Positions 51,931 to 62,085 of a stretch of 64,000 nt of DNA are shown here, piece by piece. Every line of letters starts with the position of its first letter. Position 1 is the first letter of the stretch. The stretch comes from Thermothielavioides terrestris NRRL 8126 (Eukaryota; Ascomycota; Sordariomycetes; Sordariales; Chaetomiaceae), in the NCBI RefSeq assembly GCF_000226115.1, contig NC_016458.1:6358001-6422000 (forward strand), read 5' to 3'. The notes below the pieces were generated by a model, which saw only the letters and a program-made list of their open reading frames with translations, had not been told where the DNA came from and searched no databases. Position numbers and translations under genes: made by a program.

Positions 51931-53574
51931 CTAAGGCGCGTTATCTGATGTTCCTTCCACGGGCTCGAACCTGTTGAAGTAGGCCTTGCGGAAGGGGTTC
52001 AGCTCGTCGGCCGTCTTGCCGACTGCTTTTGTCTCCTCCCGCGCCTTCATCGCCTCCCGGTCGACCTCTGCGTCGGGGATGCGGCGGTAAGTTATGAGCC
52101 GACGCGACCCTGGTGTTTCGGTCAGCCACATCGTCATTACCCGTAAGAATGAGTCGATGGGTTGGGGCTCATGCATTTGTTGAACGTTTGCGTGCAGACG
52201 GAGACGATTTCGAGGTACGGGTGTGTCGGCACCGGTATCTCTTGGCTCTTGTCGTTCGCTGTGGGCATCCAGAAGGACAGTCGGCCGTTGTCGACCAGCG
52301 TCTGGGCGGAAAATTGCAGGATACTATCCAACATGGCCAGGAAGCTGTATGGTTTTCTCGGGGGGACAAAGTCAGGATTTCTGAGGGGTCTAGTCAGTAC
52401 ATACTTCCACGCATCAGCACGGAGAGATACTCACTTGTACATCTCTTTGCCCTTGGATATTACCCAGGGGCTCCTCTCGGAATCGCGTACCCCTAGCACC
52501 ATCAAGCCTTCTCGGACACCGTATGGCGGATCGCAAACGATTCCATCAAACAGCCTTCCCGTGACACCGTCTCCATCATACCGCAGCTCAACCCGCCGAA
52601 TCGGCGAGTTGGTCAAGTCCGCCGTGAACATCCCCCCCAGCCCAGGAAGCAACCCGTACTGCTCAAAGTTACCCCTCAGCGTCCTTTTCTTCCCATCGCC
52701 CCGCATGCTCCGCCCATCAATATCGCTCCCAAAGGTCACAGCCCCAAACTGCGCGCAAGCGATAGGGAAGCTTCCCGTCCCCACAAACGGATCATACATG
52801 ATCTTCCCCGGCGCCGCCAGCGCCAGGTTCGCCGTTACCAGAGCCAGCTCGGAGTCCATCGACGTGGTGCTGATATACCGCCGCTTCTTCAGATCCAGCT
52901 TCTTGGGCAGATCCCTCGCCCCGCTCCCCAGGTACCGCCCAAAGTAGTAGTACTTCGGATCCGGGATGCCGAGCGGCGTCGAGTTGAACTCCCAGTCCTC
53001 GAACAGGACGAACTCCTCGTCCGGCCGGCGCATCTGGATGGGGCCGGCGAAGCCCAGGTAGGCGAACGAGTTGATGATGCGCACCTTGTCGTCGGCCGAG
53101 CGCGAGCCCTGGTACGAGTCGATGGTGAACTTGAAGGAGCAGGTCATGTATTTGGACCAGAGATGCGCGGTCGTGCGGCGCACGGCGTCGTGCACCGCCG
53201 CCAGGTCCGGTCCGGATCCCCACAGCTCGTGGATTGACATGGCGAGGATCGAGCGCCGGATGAGCCGGGTCGCGGCATCTTCCGAGGGGAGGTGTACTAC
53301 GCAGAAAGGGGACTGCAGAGGCGGGGTTTAGAAAGGGGGCGGTTGTGGTTGTTGACGCTGTTTAGGGGGGCGGGGCAATGGAGGGGTTGAAGGAAATTAT
53401 CCAGAACAAGGAATGGAGTTCGGTCCCTTTTTCGCTGGTGTCGAATAGTGATGGACTTACCTCGAGGCTGTATGAAACCACTTTCAAGTCGATTCCCTCG
53501 ACCAGAGCCAGGGCCTCGATCTCGGGGAGACGGAAAGTCTCATGAGACTGAGAAAAGCGGATGAGGTAGTCCAT
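51931..53574 (-). CDS. TRM11: tRNA (guanine-N2-)-methyltransferase Trm11
   Basis: Four exons: 53461-53574, 52435-53312, 52175-52380 and 51931-52109, giving 458 aa. It starts MDYLIRFSQSHETFRLPEIEAL; a THUMP-like N-terminal domain follows. The methyltransferase part has YDPFVGTGSFPIACAQFG (SAM loop) and the catalytic DGIVCDPPYGVREG. Trm11 with Trm112 methylates G10 of many tRNAs. Intron 3 (52110-52174) has a GC instead of GT donor (GCATGA...CAG). With it the joint reads FNK-W-SRRLITYRR, as the family expects; a GT donor inside the intron would break the frame. Intron 1 is 148 nt, intron 2 54 nt. Confidence 0.93.
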
Positions 53575-54021
53575 CTTCTCTGTTTTCCCTGGAACCACCG
53601 ATGTCTGCTGGTCCTGTCAAAACTGTCCAAACCAAGACTCTTATTCCAAAGCCCATCCTTTGACGGATTGGTTGACAATCAGGATTATGACTTTTGAGAA
53701 CTGTCAAGATCTTTGTTTGACTCAAGGCCTGAAAGGGTCAAGTTCGCTTTGAAATGAACGAGGTCGTGCGCCTGATCAAGCCCACAGCGGGTGACTGTAG
53801 GCGGTACAGGGCAGACCATCTCTGTTTTCAACCAATCAGAGCTGCGCCCCATCTCGCTGCACCCCATGATGGATCCATCCCTCTGCGACTTGAGATTTGC
53901 CCTGCAGCTGCAAGCCCACTCAGCTTCAACTGAAGTAACCTACCTAAACATCGGGTGCGAAAGAACTGGCTCCCGGCTTCGCAACGAGAACAGCAATTCC
54001 TGCCCAGGGGACATCGCAAAA
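53575..54021. promoter_or_regulatory. Divergent promoter TRM11 / RPP40
   Basis: 447 bp between divergent starts of two tRNA-maturation genes. No specific site can be assigned. Confidence 0.4.
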
Positions 54022-55338
54022 ATGTTATCCTTCAGCCCCCCCGCTGTGTATCAAGCCTCCAAATGCTACGTCACGCACGGGGTAATGGGTCACCTGGACC
54101 CCAAACAGTTGCCTTCCAAATCGAAACCATGGGCGGCACTTATTGGCCAAGACTTTGTTTACAGAGTGAGTATCAACACCCTACTCATGTTCTGTGCACT
54201 GCTTGCCAGTTTCTGTTCTTTGTATTGGTCAAAAGCTTCAAGTCAGACTAACTCGGATAGGCCGACCTGATTCTCCCCCAGGAAGTGAGCCAAATGGTGC
54301 AAGAAAAACTGCTCGGGAACAAGCCAGCCCCTGAGTTCAAACGAGTAGTCATGTCACTTCACGACATTCTCTCCGGCCAGTTTTTCTCAGAGTACATTAA
54401 GAAAGGTAACCACCAAGCTGTTTCGGTTTTTAGAGCATGGCGAACTGACGCACAAAAGGAAACGTTCTGATGCTCTCCGAAGGCAGGAGAGGCATCGACA
54501 ATGTCTTTGCTCTAAGAAGCGGCACGCTTACCATGTTTCTGGACAAGGAAGCGTACGAGCGTGCAGGGCTAGTTGGGAAACCTCACGGGGTAAAAGGGAA
54601 GCGCGGCCTGAAACCCCGCTGGAGTATGTGTCCTGCCATGTCGGCAACTCCTATGATCGTCGCTGACGAGTCCAGTCGTCGAGTACGATCTGACCGCGCC
54701 CTCCATGTTCCCCGGAAAGAAGGGGTTTGACAGGTTGATTTATGCCAGCAAAAACGCACTTGCTGAGCCCATGACCTGGCTATTCTGTAACATCTCGTCC
54801 ACAAGTAAGTAGCACCCAGTTGGCACTATGACTTCTGCTAACGGGCGTAGCCCCTGATCCAGACCCCTTATCACAGCACTTCCCCACCAACTACACCTCC
54901 AACCCGGGCGTCGTCCCGGGCATTGACGTCTTGATGCCGAAGCTGGCCCCGAGCCTCGACCCTCTTGCGCCCGGCGCTAGGCAAGCGTTCGAGGACTTCT
55001 CAACAGAGTTGTATGAGTGGCTGTCCCTCGTCCGGCTTCAAAGTCCTCGGATCCAGGTCGGCGATCAGATCGACCCATACCTCTCCCGCTACCAGGTTCC
55101 CGAAGGCGGGGACAAGGGCAAGGTTTGCAAAATCAGCTGGCAGGGCTTTTTCGCCCCATCGTGGTCGCGGCAGACCCTGGTCGACATCATCACGATCCTC
55201 CCACCCAAGGCGTGGTTCTCGTTCAGCACGACGACCTTCTCCAAGGGCCTGGCCGGCGACAACAACGAATGCACGATCCTCCGGCTCCCGAACTCATCAG
55301 GCGAATACCTCATGTGGGAGGTGAAGGCGCATGAATAA
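54022..55338 (+). CDS. RPP40: Ribonuclease P/MRP 40-kDa subunit-like protein
   Basis: Five exons: 54022-54165, 54261-54405, 54459-54623, 54676-54804 and 54851-55338, giving 356 aa. Introns are 46-95 nt, with CTAAC or CTGAC branch sites. The joints read DFVYR-ADLILPQEVSQMVQEKLLG, YIKKG-NVLMLSEGR, LKPRW-IVEYDLTAPSM and SST-TPDPDPLSQHFP. The block DNVFALRSGTLTMFLDKEAYERAGLVGKPHGV and the PSMFPGKKGFDRLIYASKN block are typical of the Rpp40 domain. Rpp40 is a protein subunit of RNase P/MRP, which trim tRNA 5' ends and process rRNA. It is divergent from TRM11, another tRNA gene, and its stop is 28 bp from that of the ankyrin gene. Confidence 0.9.
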
Positions 55339-55366
55339 ACGAGGCCAGAGTTTCCGAACCCTCAAA

Positions 55367-56035
55367 TCAATCTTGCCTCGGCCGGACACTCCGCTCATCA
55401 CTGAACCCCTGCCCACTGATCGCCTCCTCGACCAGCCGCCTCAGCTCGGCCTGGCCCTCAGGCGTCTGGAAGTCCTCCCTCGCCGCAAGCTCCTCTATCC
55501 TCCGCCGGAACTCCGGATCCGGCGGCTGCTCGCCCGCCTCCGCCTCGTCCATCGTACGCATCGTAACCTTCAACCCCTCGGGAGGCGGCGGCAGCCCGGT
55601 CTCGACGGCGCCGTTCTCCTTGCCATTGGCGGCGCCCGCAGACCCGGCAGACCGGGCGGCCTCGGTCTCCAGACTGCGCAGATACTCCGCCACGGCGGGC
55701 CACTCGGCCTCAGCCTCGATCTTCTCGCGCGCCGTCAGGCCGTCGGCGTTGCGCAGCGCGGCGTCCAGCCCGAGCTCGCCGACCAGCGCGCGCGCCGCCT
55801 CGACCGTCTCCACCACGAACAGCGCCGTCTCGCCGTCCTCGTCCCGCAGGTCCACCGGCGCGCCGAACTCGCGCACCAGCGCCCGCAGCAGGTCCACGTG
55901 GTTGTAGCTGGCGGCCGCGTGCACCAGCGAGTAGCCGTGCTCGTCCTGGCCGGCCGCGAGGGAGGGGTTGTCGCGCAGGAGGGCGAGGAGGCCTTGCGGG
56001 TTGTCGGCGGCGAGGAGGTACGGGTTAGGCGCCAT
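55367..56035 (-). CDS. Small ankyrin-repeat protein
   Basis: A single-exon protein of 222 aa. About three ankyrin repeats occupy residues 5-120: PYLLAADNPQGLLALLRDNP, DEHGYSLVHAAASYNHVDLLRALV, DEDGETALFVVETVEAARALV, NADGLTAREKIEAEAEWPAV. The C-terminal part is charged (EGLKVTMRTMDEAE, FRRRIEELAAREDFQTPEGQAELRRLVEEAI). It resembles the small conserved yeast protein YCR051W; the role is unknown, probably a protein-protein adaptor. The start is the first ATG after a leader with a CAA/AAC-rich run. Confidence 0.85.
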   Translation of the reverse strand: MAPNPYLLAADNPQGLLALLRDNPSLAAGQDEHGYSLVHAAASYNHVDLLRALVREFGAPVDLRDEDGETALFVVETVEAARALVGELGLDAALRNADGLTAREKIEAEAEWPAVAEYLRSLETEAARSAGSAGAANGKENGAVETGLPPPPEGLKVTMRTMDEAEAGEQPPDPEFRRRIEELAAREDFQTPEGQAELRRLVEEAISGQGFSDERSVRPRQD

Positions 56036-56310
56036 TTTCCGGGTTCGGGGGGGTTGTTGTTGTTGTTGGGTTGATTTGTAGCGGTGGGTGCGGACGGGAG
56101 TTGCTTTGCGAGGAGGACGCGGCGTTCGCTTGGGAACTTGAGGTTGGTGGTTGAACTGGTCACTGATGCTTGGACAAAATTTTGGTGGGGCTTGCTCAAT
56201 GCCACAGTGCGGTCAAACAAGCAGTGTGTTGCAAACCCCACGGCAGCCCCACTTTCCAATCAGGTATCTTACCAGAGCTCAGTGATCATCAATACCCTAC
56301 CTAGCTTCTT

Positions 56311-57923
56311 TCAGCGCGCACTTGCCAAGCAGGGGCCGACCCCAGCAACGAGTCCTGCTCGTCTTTGCAACACCTGCTCTCTCCGAACCAATGCCTGCCG
56401 GATTCCCCTTTCTTGCCCGATAAACTCCATCATGCCAAGGATCCACGATAATTGCTCATCAGACAACTCGGGTAGCTGTGCGGTAATGTAGAGCGCCCTC
56501 GTCGCAAAGAAGGCGCCGATCCCCTGACCCTCGCGGTCGGCGCTAGGGATCGGTTTCCCATCGACATCGATCTGTCCAAGCATATGCGGAATGCTGGAGC
56601 AGATAGAAGCGGCTACCGACTGTATATCGGCTCTCAACTCGGACAGCAAGGTGCCTGAGCTGTTGCCGTGGATCATGGGCACGATCAAGATCAGCCCACG
56701 CAGTACCGACAGCCGGGCGAGCCAGTACGCAATCCATATTCCAGCCACGGAGATGCTCGGCAGGACGATGTTGAAGGGGGGAAGGGGTCTTGCTCGGTGA
56801 ATGCAAGCTTCGGGAGGACCTGATATTTCCACTGGTTTGGCAGGCTCGCTTCCCACTCCCTTAGCTCCTGATGGACGCAAAGCAGTTCGCTGGCGTTTGA
56901 CATGGCATCGAAGCCGATCGGAGGTATTCGAGGCAAGGCAGCGATGGCGCCGGTGATGGACGTCACTCTGGGTAGCAGGATCTCCTGTAGAGTTGCTGCA
57001 GGATCTGCGTATGGCGAGGAGGTGGCTTGCGGAAGAGGAATATCGAGTGTCGGTGATGCTTGTGGACTAATGTTCTGCATCTGGACACTGGCAAGTGCGA
57101 GGCGGTCGACCCATTTCTCGCTATCCACTCCGCGAGGGAGGCGTATGCGGAGAATCTCGCGCTGCCCTCGGAGGTGGGGGCTCTTGTCGCCTTCGCCCAT
57201 GATGACCTGGATGACGACGTGAGTGAGGAACTAGTTCGGATCCACACCTGGCAGGGGGAATGCTATGAGATCCATACGTCGTACTTCCAAAGCAGACACA
57301 CCGATGACAATACGGCCGGTGATGTCGCCTCGGTGTTGTAACCCAGGGCTTGATGTAGCTTACTGACGGCTTCCCCGTATGCTTCCTGGGCCTTGACAAA
57401 GTACCGGCGGCTCGTGTGTTTGGCCTGAGCAAAGACGGCCATGGAGATAGCCTCCACGGAGTGGGTAAGGCACGATGGCTGTTGCTCTGCTCCGTATAGT
57501 TGGGGCAAGAACTCCAGGAAGCCTGGAAACCCAGCCACAGAACGTACAACAAAGTGATGAAAGAACCAGCAGACGGCAGCCTGTAACCAATCTGTGGAAA
57601 TGAGCGACGGAGGCGAGTCGCGAAACGTAAGGGCATTTGCAGCCTCGGTTGTCACCCAAGCCGTGGTGCTATTCTCGGCGCAAAAAACGAGTGTGCTTTG
57701 ATTTCGATAACCAGGACAGTGACGGCGGGCCCGTAGGCACCGGTGGCAGTATGGCTTGGCTTCATCGCACTATGACAGGTTAGGTATGCGATCCAAAGTG
57801 GCCAGACGAATGTAACACGCACCAGTCGAGGGTTCAGAGGTTTACCTTCACTTTCATTCGGATGCAGGAGAGACATCCCCTGCTCTTGAGCCGGCCATCT
57901 CGGGGTCCCACTCGCCGGCGCAT
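56311..57923 (-). pseudogene. Zn2Cys6 transcription factor with one frameshift
   Basis: Exons 57846-57923, 57278-57769 and 57206 downward, with introns of 76 and 71 nt. The DNA-binding cluster is complete: C17-x2-C20-x6-C27-x6-C-x2-C-x6-C, from GCLSCIRMKVK joined to CDEAKPYCHRCLRARRHC. The fungal regulatory domain follows (WLQAAVCWFFHHFVVRSVAG, GVDSEKWVDRLALASVQMQN, ELLCVHQELREWEASLPNQW). At a run of six G (56776-56781 on the plus strand) the frame is lost; one base off it continues (SISVAGIWIAYWLARL, DEQLSWILGMMEFIG) to a stop at 56311-56313. Either a sequencing or assembly slip in the homopolymer or a real inactivating indel. It is divergent from the amidohydrolase gene, so it may regulate it. 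Confidence 0.72.
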
Positions 57924-58439
57924 TGCTCCCTCGCACTCAAGGAGGCCAGCCGATGACAAGTACCACCTAGGAAGATTGCGCGGTATTGAGAGGAGGAGGA
58001 AAGGTTTGCCGGTGACTGTCATGGAAACCGGCGTCGCACGTCGCGCGGTGCAGCAACAGCGAGAGCCGGACCCCTCGGAGCGTATAAGAAGTGGCTCGGC
58101 TGTTTTGGGGAAAGCGGATCGCGCTTTGCTGCCGAAAAGGGGATCGGCCGATAGGGATCTCGGTGGCACATGGTACTTCTTGCAATTCAACAAAACAGCG
58201 AGACGGGGAGCTGGCCGCGCATTCTTTCCCAAGAAGGAAAGAGTCCATATACCGCGACGAGTCCTCATCCACAATAACAGCGGTGACGGGGTCATGATGG
58301 CACACAGTTCTATAAGTCCTTCCCGGGGTTCTGGCCGGCTCTCCCTCAGGTTTGTGGTATACCAAGCAGGTCCCAACTCACGGTAGTTCAGGCATTTCCT
58401 CAGTTCGGTTGGAATTGAAGTCTTGCAATTGATTTCGAG
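57924..58439. promoter_or_regulatory. Divergent promoter TF / amidohydrolase
   Basis: 516 bp between divergent starts. C/T-rich toward the amidohydrolase start. No repeated CGG half-sites of clear spacing are recognised. Confidence 0.4.
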
Positions 58440-59696
58440 ATGCTCTCTGCTCTCCTCAGTTCACTTCTTTCCCTCCTCTCGTACCTCGTCTGTACTTGCC
58501 ACGCCTGCGGGCTCAATAGCCTTCGTGACGATGTTCTCCTTGCAGGCATCGACTACCAGCCGATGACGGAGAAAAACATCGCCGACCGGTCGTCCCGCCC
58601 TAGCCGACCCAGCAAATTAGCGCTGGCAAATGTGCGTGTTTTCGACGGCACCTCCCTCCGGCCTCCCAGCACGGTGATCATCGACGGTTCCCACATCGGC
58701 AATGCAAACACCGATGGCAAGCCGGTTCCCACCTACGACGCCCAGGGAAAGACGCTCCTCCCAGGCCTGATCGACTCGCACGCCCACCCCATGAATGCAG
58801 ACCACCTCGAGGCCCTCACCCGCTACGGCATAACCACGGCCGTCAACGCCTTCTGCCCCGACCCAGCCTTCTGTACCTCCCTGTTAAACCACCCGGGCCT
58901 CACCTCCCTCCTCACAGCCTCCTTCATCGCCACCTCCCCCAACAGCACCCACGCAAAACTCGTCGGTCCTTCCTCCCCCTTGCTGATCCACAACACCAGC
59001 CAAATCCCAGAATGGGTCGGCCGGCAGGTCGCCCAGGGCGCCGACTTCATCAAGGTGGTCGGCAGCGCGCCTGGGCCCGGGCTCTTGCAGGCCGCGCAGA
59101 CGGCGCTGACGGAAGCCGCGCACGCGGCGGGGTGGCGGGTGGTGCTGCACGCGGCGAGCCGCGCGGCGTATGAGCAGGGCCTGGCGGCGGGCGCGGATCA
59201 GATCCATCACGCGCCGCTGGATGTGGCTGTGAGCGGAGCGTTGTTGGAGAGTTTTGCGCGGAAAAGGCGCGATGTGGTGGTGTGTCCGACGCTGACCATG
59301 ATGCGTGCTACGGTGGAGGCGATCGGTGGGAATAAGTTATCGTTTGCAGCGGCCACGGAGACGGTGGCGAGGCTTCATCGGGCGGGGGTGACGATACTTG
59401 CTGGCTCGGATGCGAATCTACAGCCGGGGACGCCGGCGCAGGTGCAGTTCGGTAGCAGCCTGCATGATGAGCTTGAAAATCTGGTGGCGGCTGGGCTGTC
59501 ACCGGTGGAAGCGCTGAATGCGGCGACTGTGCTGCCGGCGAGATACTTTGGGCTGGAGGACCGGGGTGTTGTTCGAGAGGGAATGTTGGCAGATCTGCTG
59601 CTTGTGGACGGAGATCCGACGGTCGATATCAGGGCTTCGCGGAACGTTGTTAAGGTTTGGGTACGGGGAGTAGAATTTGATAGTCAACACGCCTGA
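58440..59696 (+). CDS. Amidohydrolase-family protein
   Basis: A single-exon protein of 418 aa from the first ATG, or 377 aa from the Met at 58563. The metal-dependent amidohydrolase fold shows LLPGLIDSHAHP (HxH metal pair), FIKVVGSAPG (Lys on strand 4, often carboxylated), VVLHAASRAAYEQGLAAGADQIHHAP (two His ligands) and ILAGSDANLQP (the Asp that activates water). This is the imidazolonepropionase/prolidase-like branch; substrates are cyclic amides, peptides or lactones, and the specific one is unknown. With the first ATG the N-terminus is hydrophobic (MLSALLSSLLSLLSYLV), a possible signal peptide. The shorter start before NIADRSSRPS would give a cytosolic enzyme; I could not decide. Confidence 0.88.
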   Translation: MLSALLSSLLSLLSYLVCTCHACGLNSLRDDVLLAGIDYQPMTEKNIADRSSRPSRPSKLALANVRVFDGTSLRPPSTVIIDGSHIGNANTDGKPVPTYDAQGKTLLPGLIDSHAHPMNADHLEALTRYGITTAVNAFCPDPAFCTSLLNHPGLTSLLTASFIATSPNSTHAKLVGPSSPLLIHNTSQIPEWVGRQVAQGADFIKVVGSAPGPGLLQAAQTALTEAAHAAGWRVVLHAASRAAYEQGLAAGADQIHHAPLDVAVSGALLESFARKRRDVVVCPTLTMMRATVEAIGGNKLSFAAATETVARLHRAGVTILAGSDANLQPGTPAQVQFGSSLHDELENLVAAGLSPVEALNAATVLPARYFGLEDRGVVREGMLADLLLVDGDPTVDIRASRNVVKVWVRGVEFDSQHA

Positions 59697-62085
59697 AGAA
59701 GCTGGTTAGACTTCGCCAGAAACAATGCCTTCAACCAGGAGGCTTGTCTTCCCTCCGAGCAACTTGACTTCTGCCATCGAGATGTCGACTCATCGAGATG
59801 CCAACTCCTGTCAAGAAAGGATTTGCTTGCATATATAGACCCCTAGCGACACTGAGATGGACGGAGAGGTGTTTTCTAGCAGGGAAACCATGTCTGACTG
59901 TTCTGACCCAGAACACTACCAAATGAACCGCAATTGGCTCTGTGGCTCTGCAGGCCCATCTTGACCAAAACCTTAGAGAGTCGCAGCGTTGGCAAGTAAG
60001 CCTCTGCATCCTTTCTATTATTTAACCCTTGCCCTCATTCCCATAAGGTATGGCCAGCCAACTCGAATATTTAGGATTATCAATAACAGGAACTGCGACT
60101 AACGTCGCGTGCGTGGTAAAAGGCGACTCGAGATGGTCCGAGGCCTATGTATACAAGAATCCGGACTCGATGTTGTCCTTGGACCGTTTCGCTTCCTGTG
60201 GTGGTCGATTCTCCCTAAACCCGACACCTCGCTCTGCGAGATGGAGGTCAACAGTTAAGCACGTGTCCAACTATATCGGTTGGTGGATATCTGGCCCAAA
60301 ACTTCATGGAGACAGCGTGCTCGTCATCCTGTATAGACCCCGAACTGATCAACTTGTCAAACTCCGACGACGTGATCTGCTGGCCGAGGTTTGACACGGC
60401 TCTGGCCGTATCGGATGAGCGGAAGGAAGACCATATTTGCGGCCATCATGATGAAGTGAGTTTGGCAAGTACTCTGTCGCCAATGCGGCATCTCCAGGTA
60501 TGCTGCGCCCTATTCTGATTAACGGACGCCACTTGTACCTTAGGGTTTGTTCCCTGTTTCGGCACCGGACGTTACGCACGGGAACCAATGCAAACACTGC
60601 TCCCGGCGTGGCCATGCGGGCAATTCGAATGTTGCGATGATCATGGCCATTGTTGAGATGTTGGAATGACGTATGAAGACCTAGACAAGTCTTGGTTTCA
60701 GGCAAACTCTTCTGGCGGTGACAGACGAGGCAATTTCGCTAGGGCCAGCATCACCGTCACGATTCAACATCGCGCCTCGCCAGGAGGGCCATAAAACCTT
60801 CTTCAATCTTGTTTTTGAGCTCAGTATACAACAGTCCTTCGGCTGTCCTGTGTTCAATTTAACTTACGAGGAGGCGATCGGTCGGCCCGGGGGGTTGTCG
60901 GGGGTATTATCTCCTCCATATATGGCCCCCTCTTTTTCTCCTGGGCACATGTTGAGGTCGAATTAGGGACCTCTCGGCACGCCAACCGGGAGTCTCTGCC
61001 AGGAGACTGATGCCTAACTATCTCAACGAAACTATCTCGAAGGAACAGATTGTTCATAGTTAAAAGAATAATGAATTCGATCTTGAACTGTTTGCCCTCA
61101 TTGTTACCTACGCAGAGCGCACCTGTCAGGGTTGTCTAGGTCTCTCAGCATTTTTCGACAATAGCGGAGTGTGCAATCAGGTCACAACAGCTGGTGATAC
61201 GAGCCTCCTCGGAAAGTCAGACAGGAACTGTTTAGCAGATAATGATATGACTACCTGGGGGGTGCACAGGCTTATGGCCAGGTAAACGCTTGTCCGGGCG
61301 AGGTTCAGTGGACCAGACACAAAGCCCTCGGCGCATATGGACGTTCCCTCAGTCCGGCTTATTCCTCGGTGGACGGTGACTTTACTGTGTACCAGGTATG
61401 GAGACAGTCCTTGCTAGGGTGATAACTATTGGGTTTTCAGTGCGGCAGGAATGGATTTGGAAGCTTGGGCCATCACCTCAGTGAGCAAGGGTGTGCACTC
61501 AGCTGCTTTCAGCTGCTCTGTGGGGCGTTTACCAACTGGGGAGTTTACCTACCTGACCTGTCATGCCTGTGTTGGCCTTGCCGCTGGTAACTTACGCACA
61601 CGGCAACAGCAGTGACTCTTACGGCGAGAGCAAGAACCTCCCGTTCTGACTTCCCATTTTCGCTGCTGAGTGGTACCTGCCTGCGCCTGGCGTCATTTTG
61701 GCTGGCCCCCAGCCGTTCGAGTCATTCCAGGCTAAGAGAAGGTTCCAATCTGGGGTTCCGAGGAAGCGGCTGCCTTACGGTTCACAGCTTCCTTGGGGCT
61801 TTTTATAGGAGACTCAGCTGCATGTTCAAACGACCAGGAGCTCCAGTTTTCGGCACTGCTCGTCCCAGAGCACTAGCAGTGCAGAAATCGGCTCTTTGTT
61901 TGCCACTGCATCTCAGCCATCGGGCATCCCATCGTCCTTGGGCAACATTTGCGACGTCCTGTGCTGCATCACTCGCAAGCGCAGCCAGACACCGTCTCCA
62001 CCTCAAAGCAAGCCCCGCCCCTCACATCACCACCACCTTGCAAGGTTGCTCCATCCACACCACAAATTCACTGCACGCGCCCGCC
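59697..62085. other. Largely non-coding region before TRL1
   Basis: 2.4 kb. An ATG-initiated frame of 114 codons occurs at 60050-60394 without recognisable domain. At 61073-61281 and 61261-61590 there are Cys-containing open frames with plausible splice sites but no clear start (see findings). The last 250 bases are the TRL1 promoter. No repeats or RNA genes are recognised. Confidence 0.45.

Noticed and set aside
60050..60394. 114-codon ATG frame
   Set aside because: No recognisable domain, no support from splice sites or neighbours; left as undecided non-coding.
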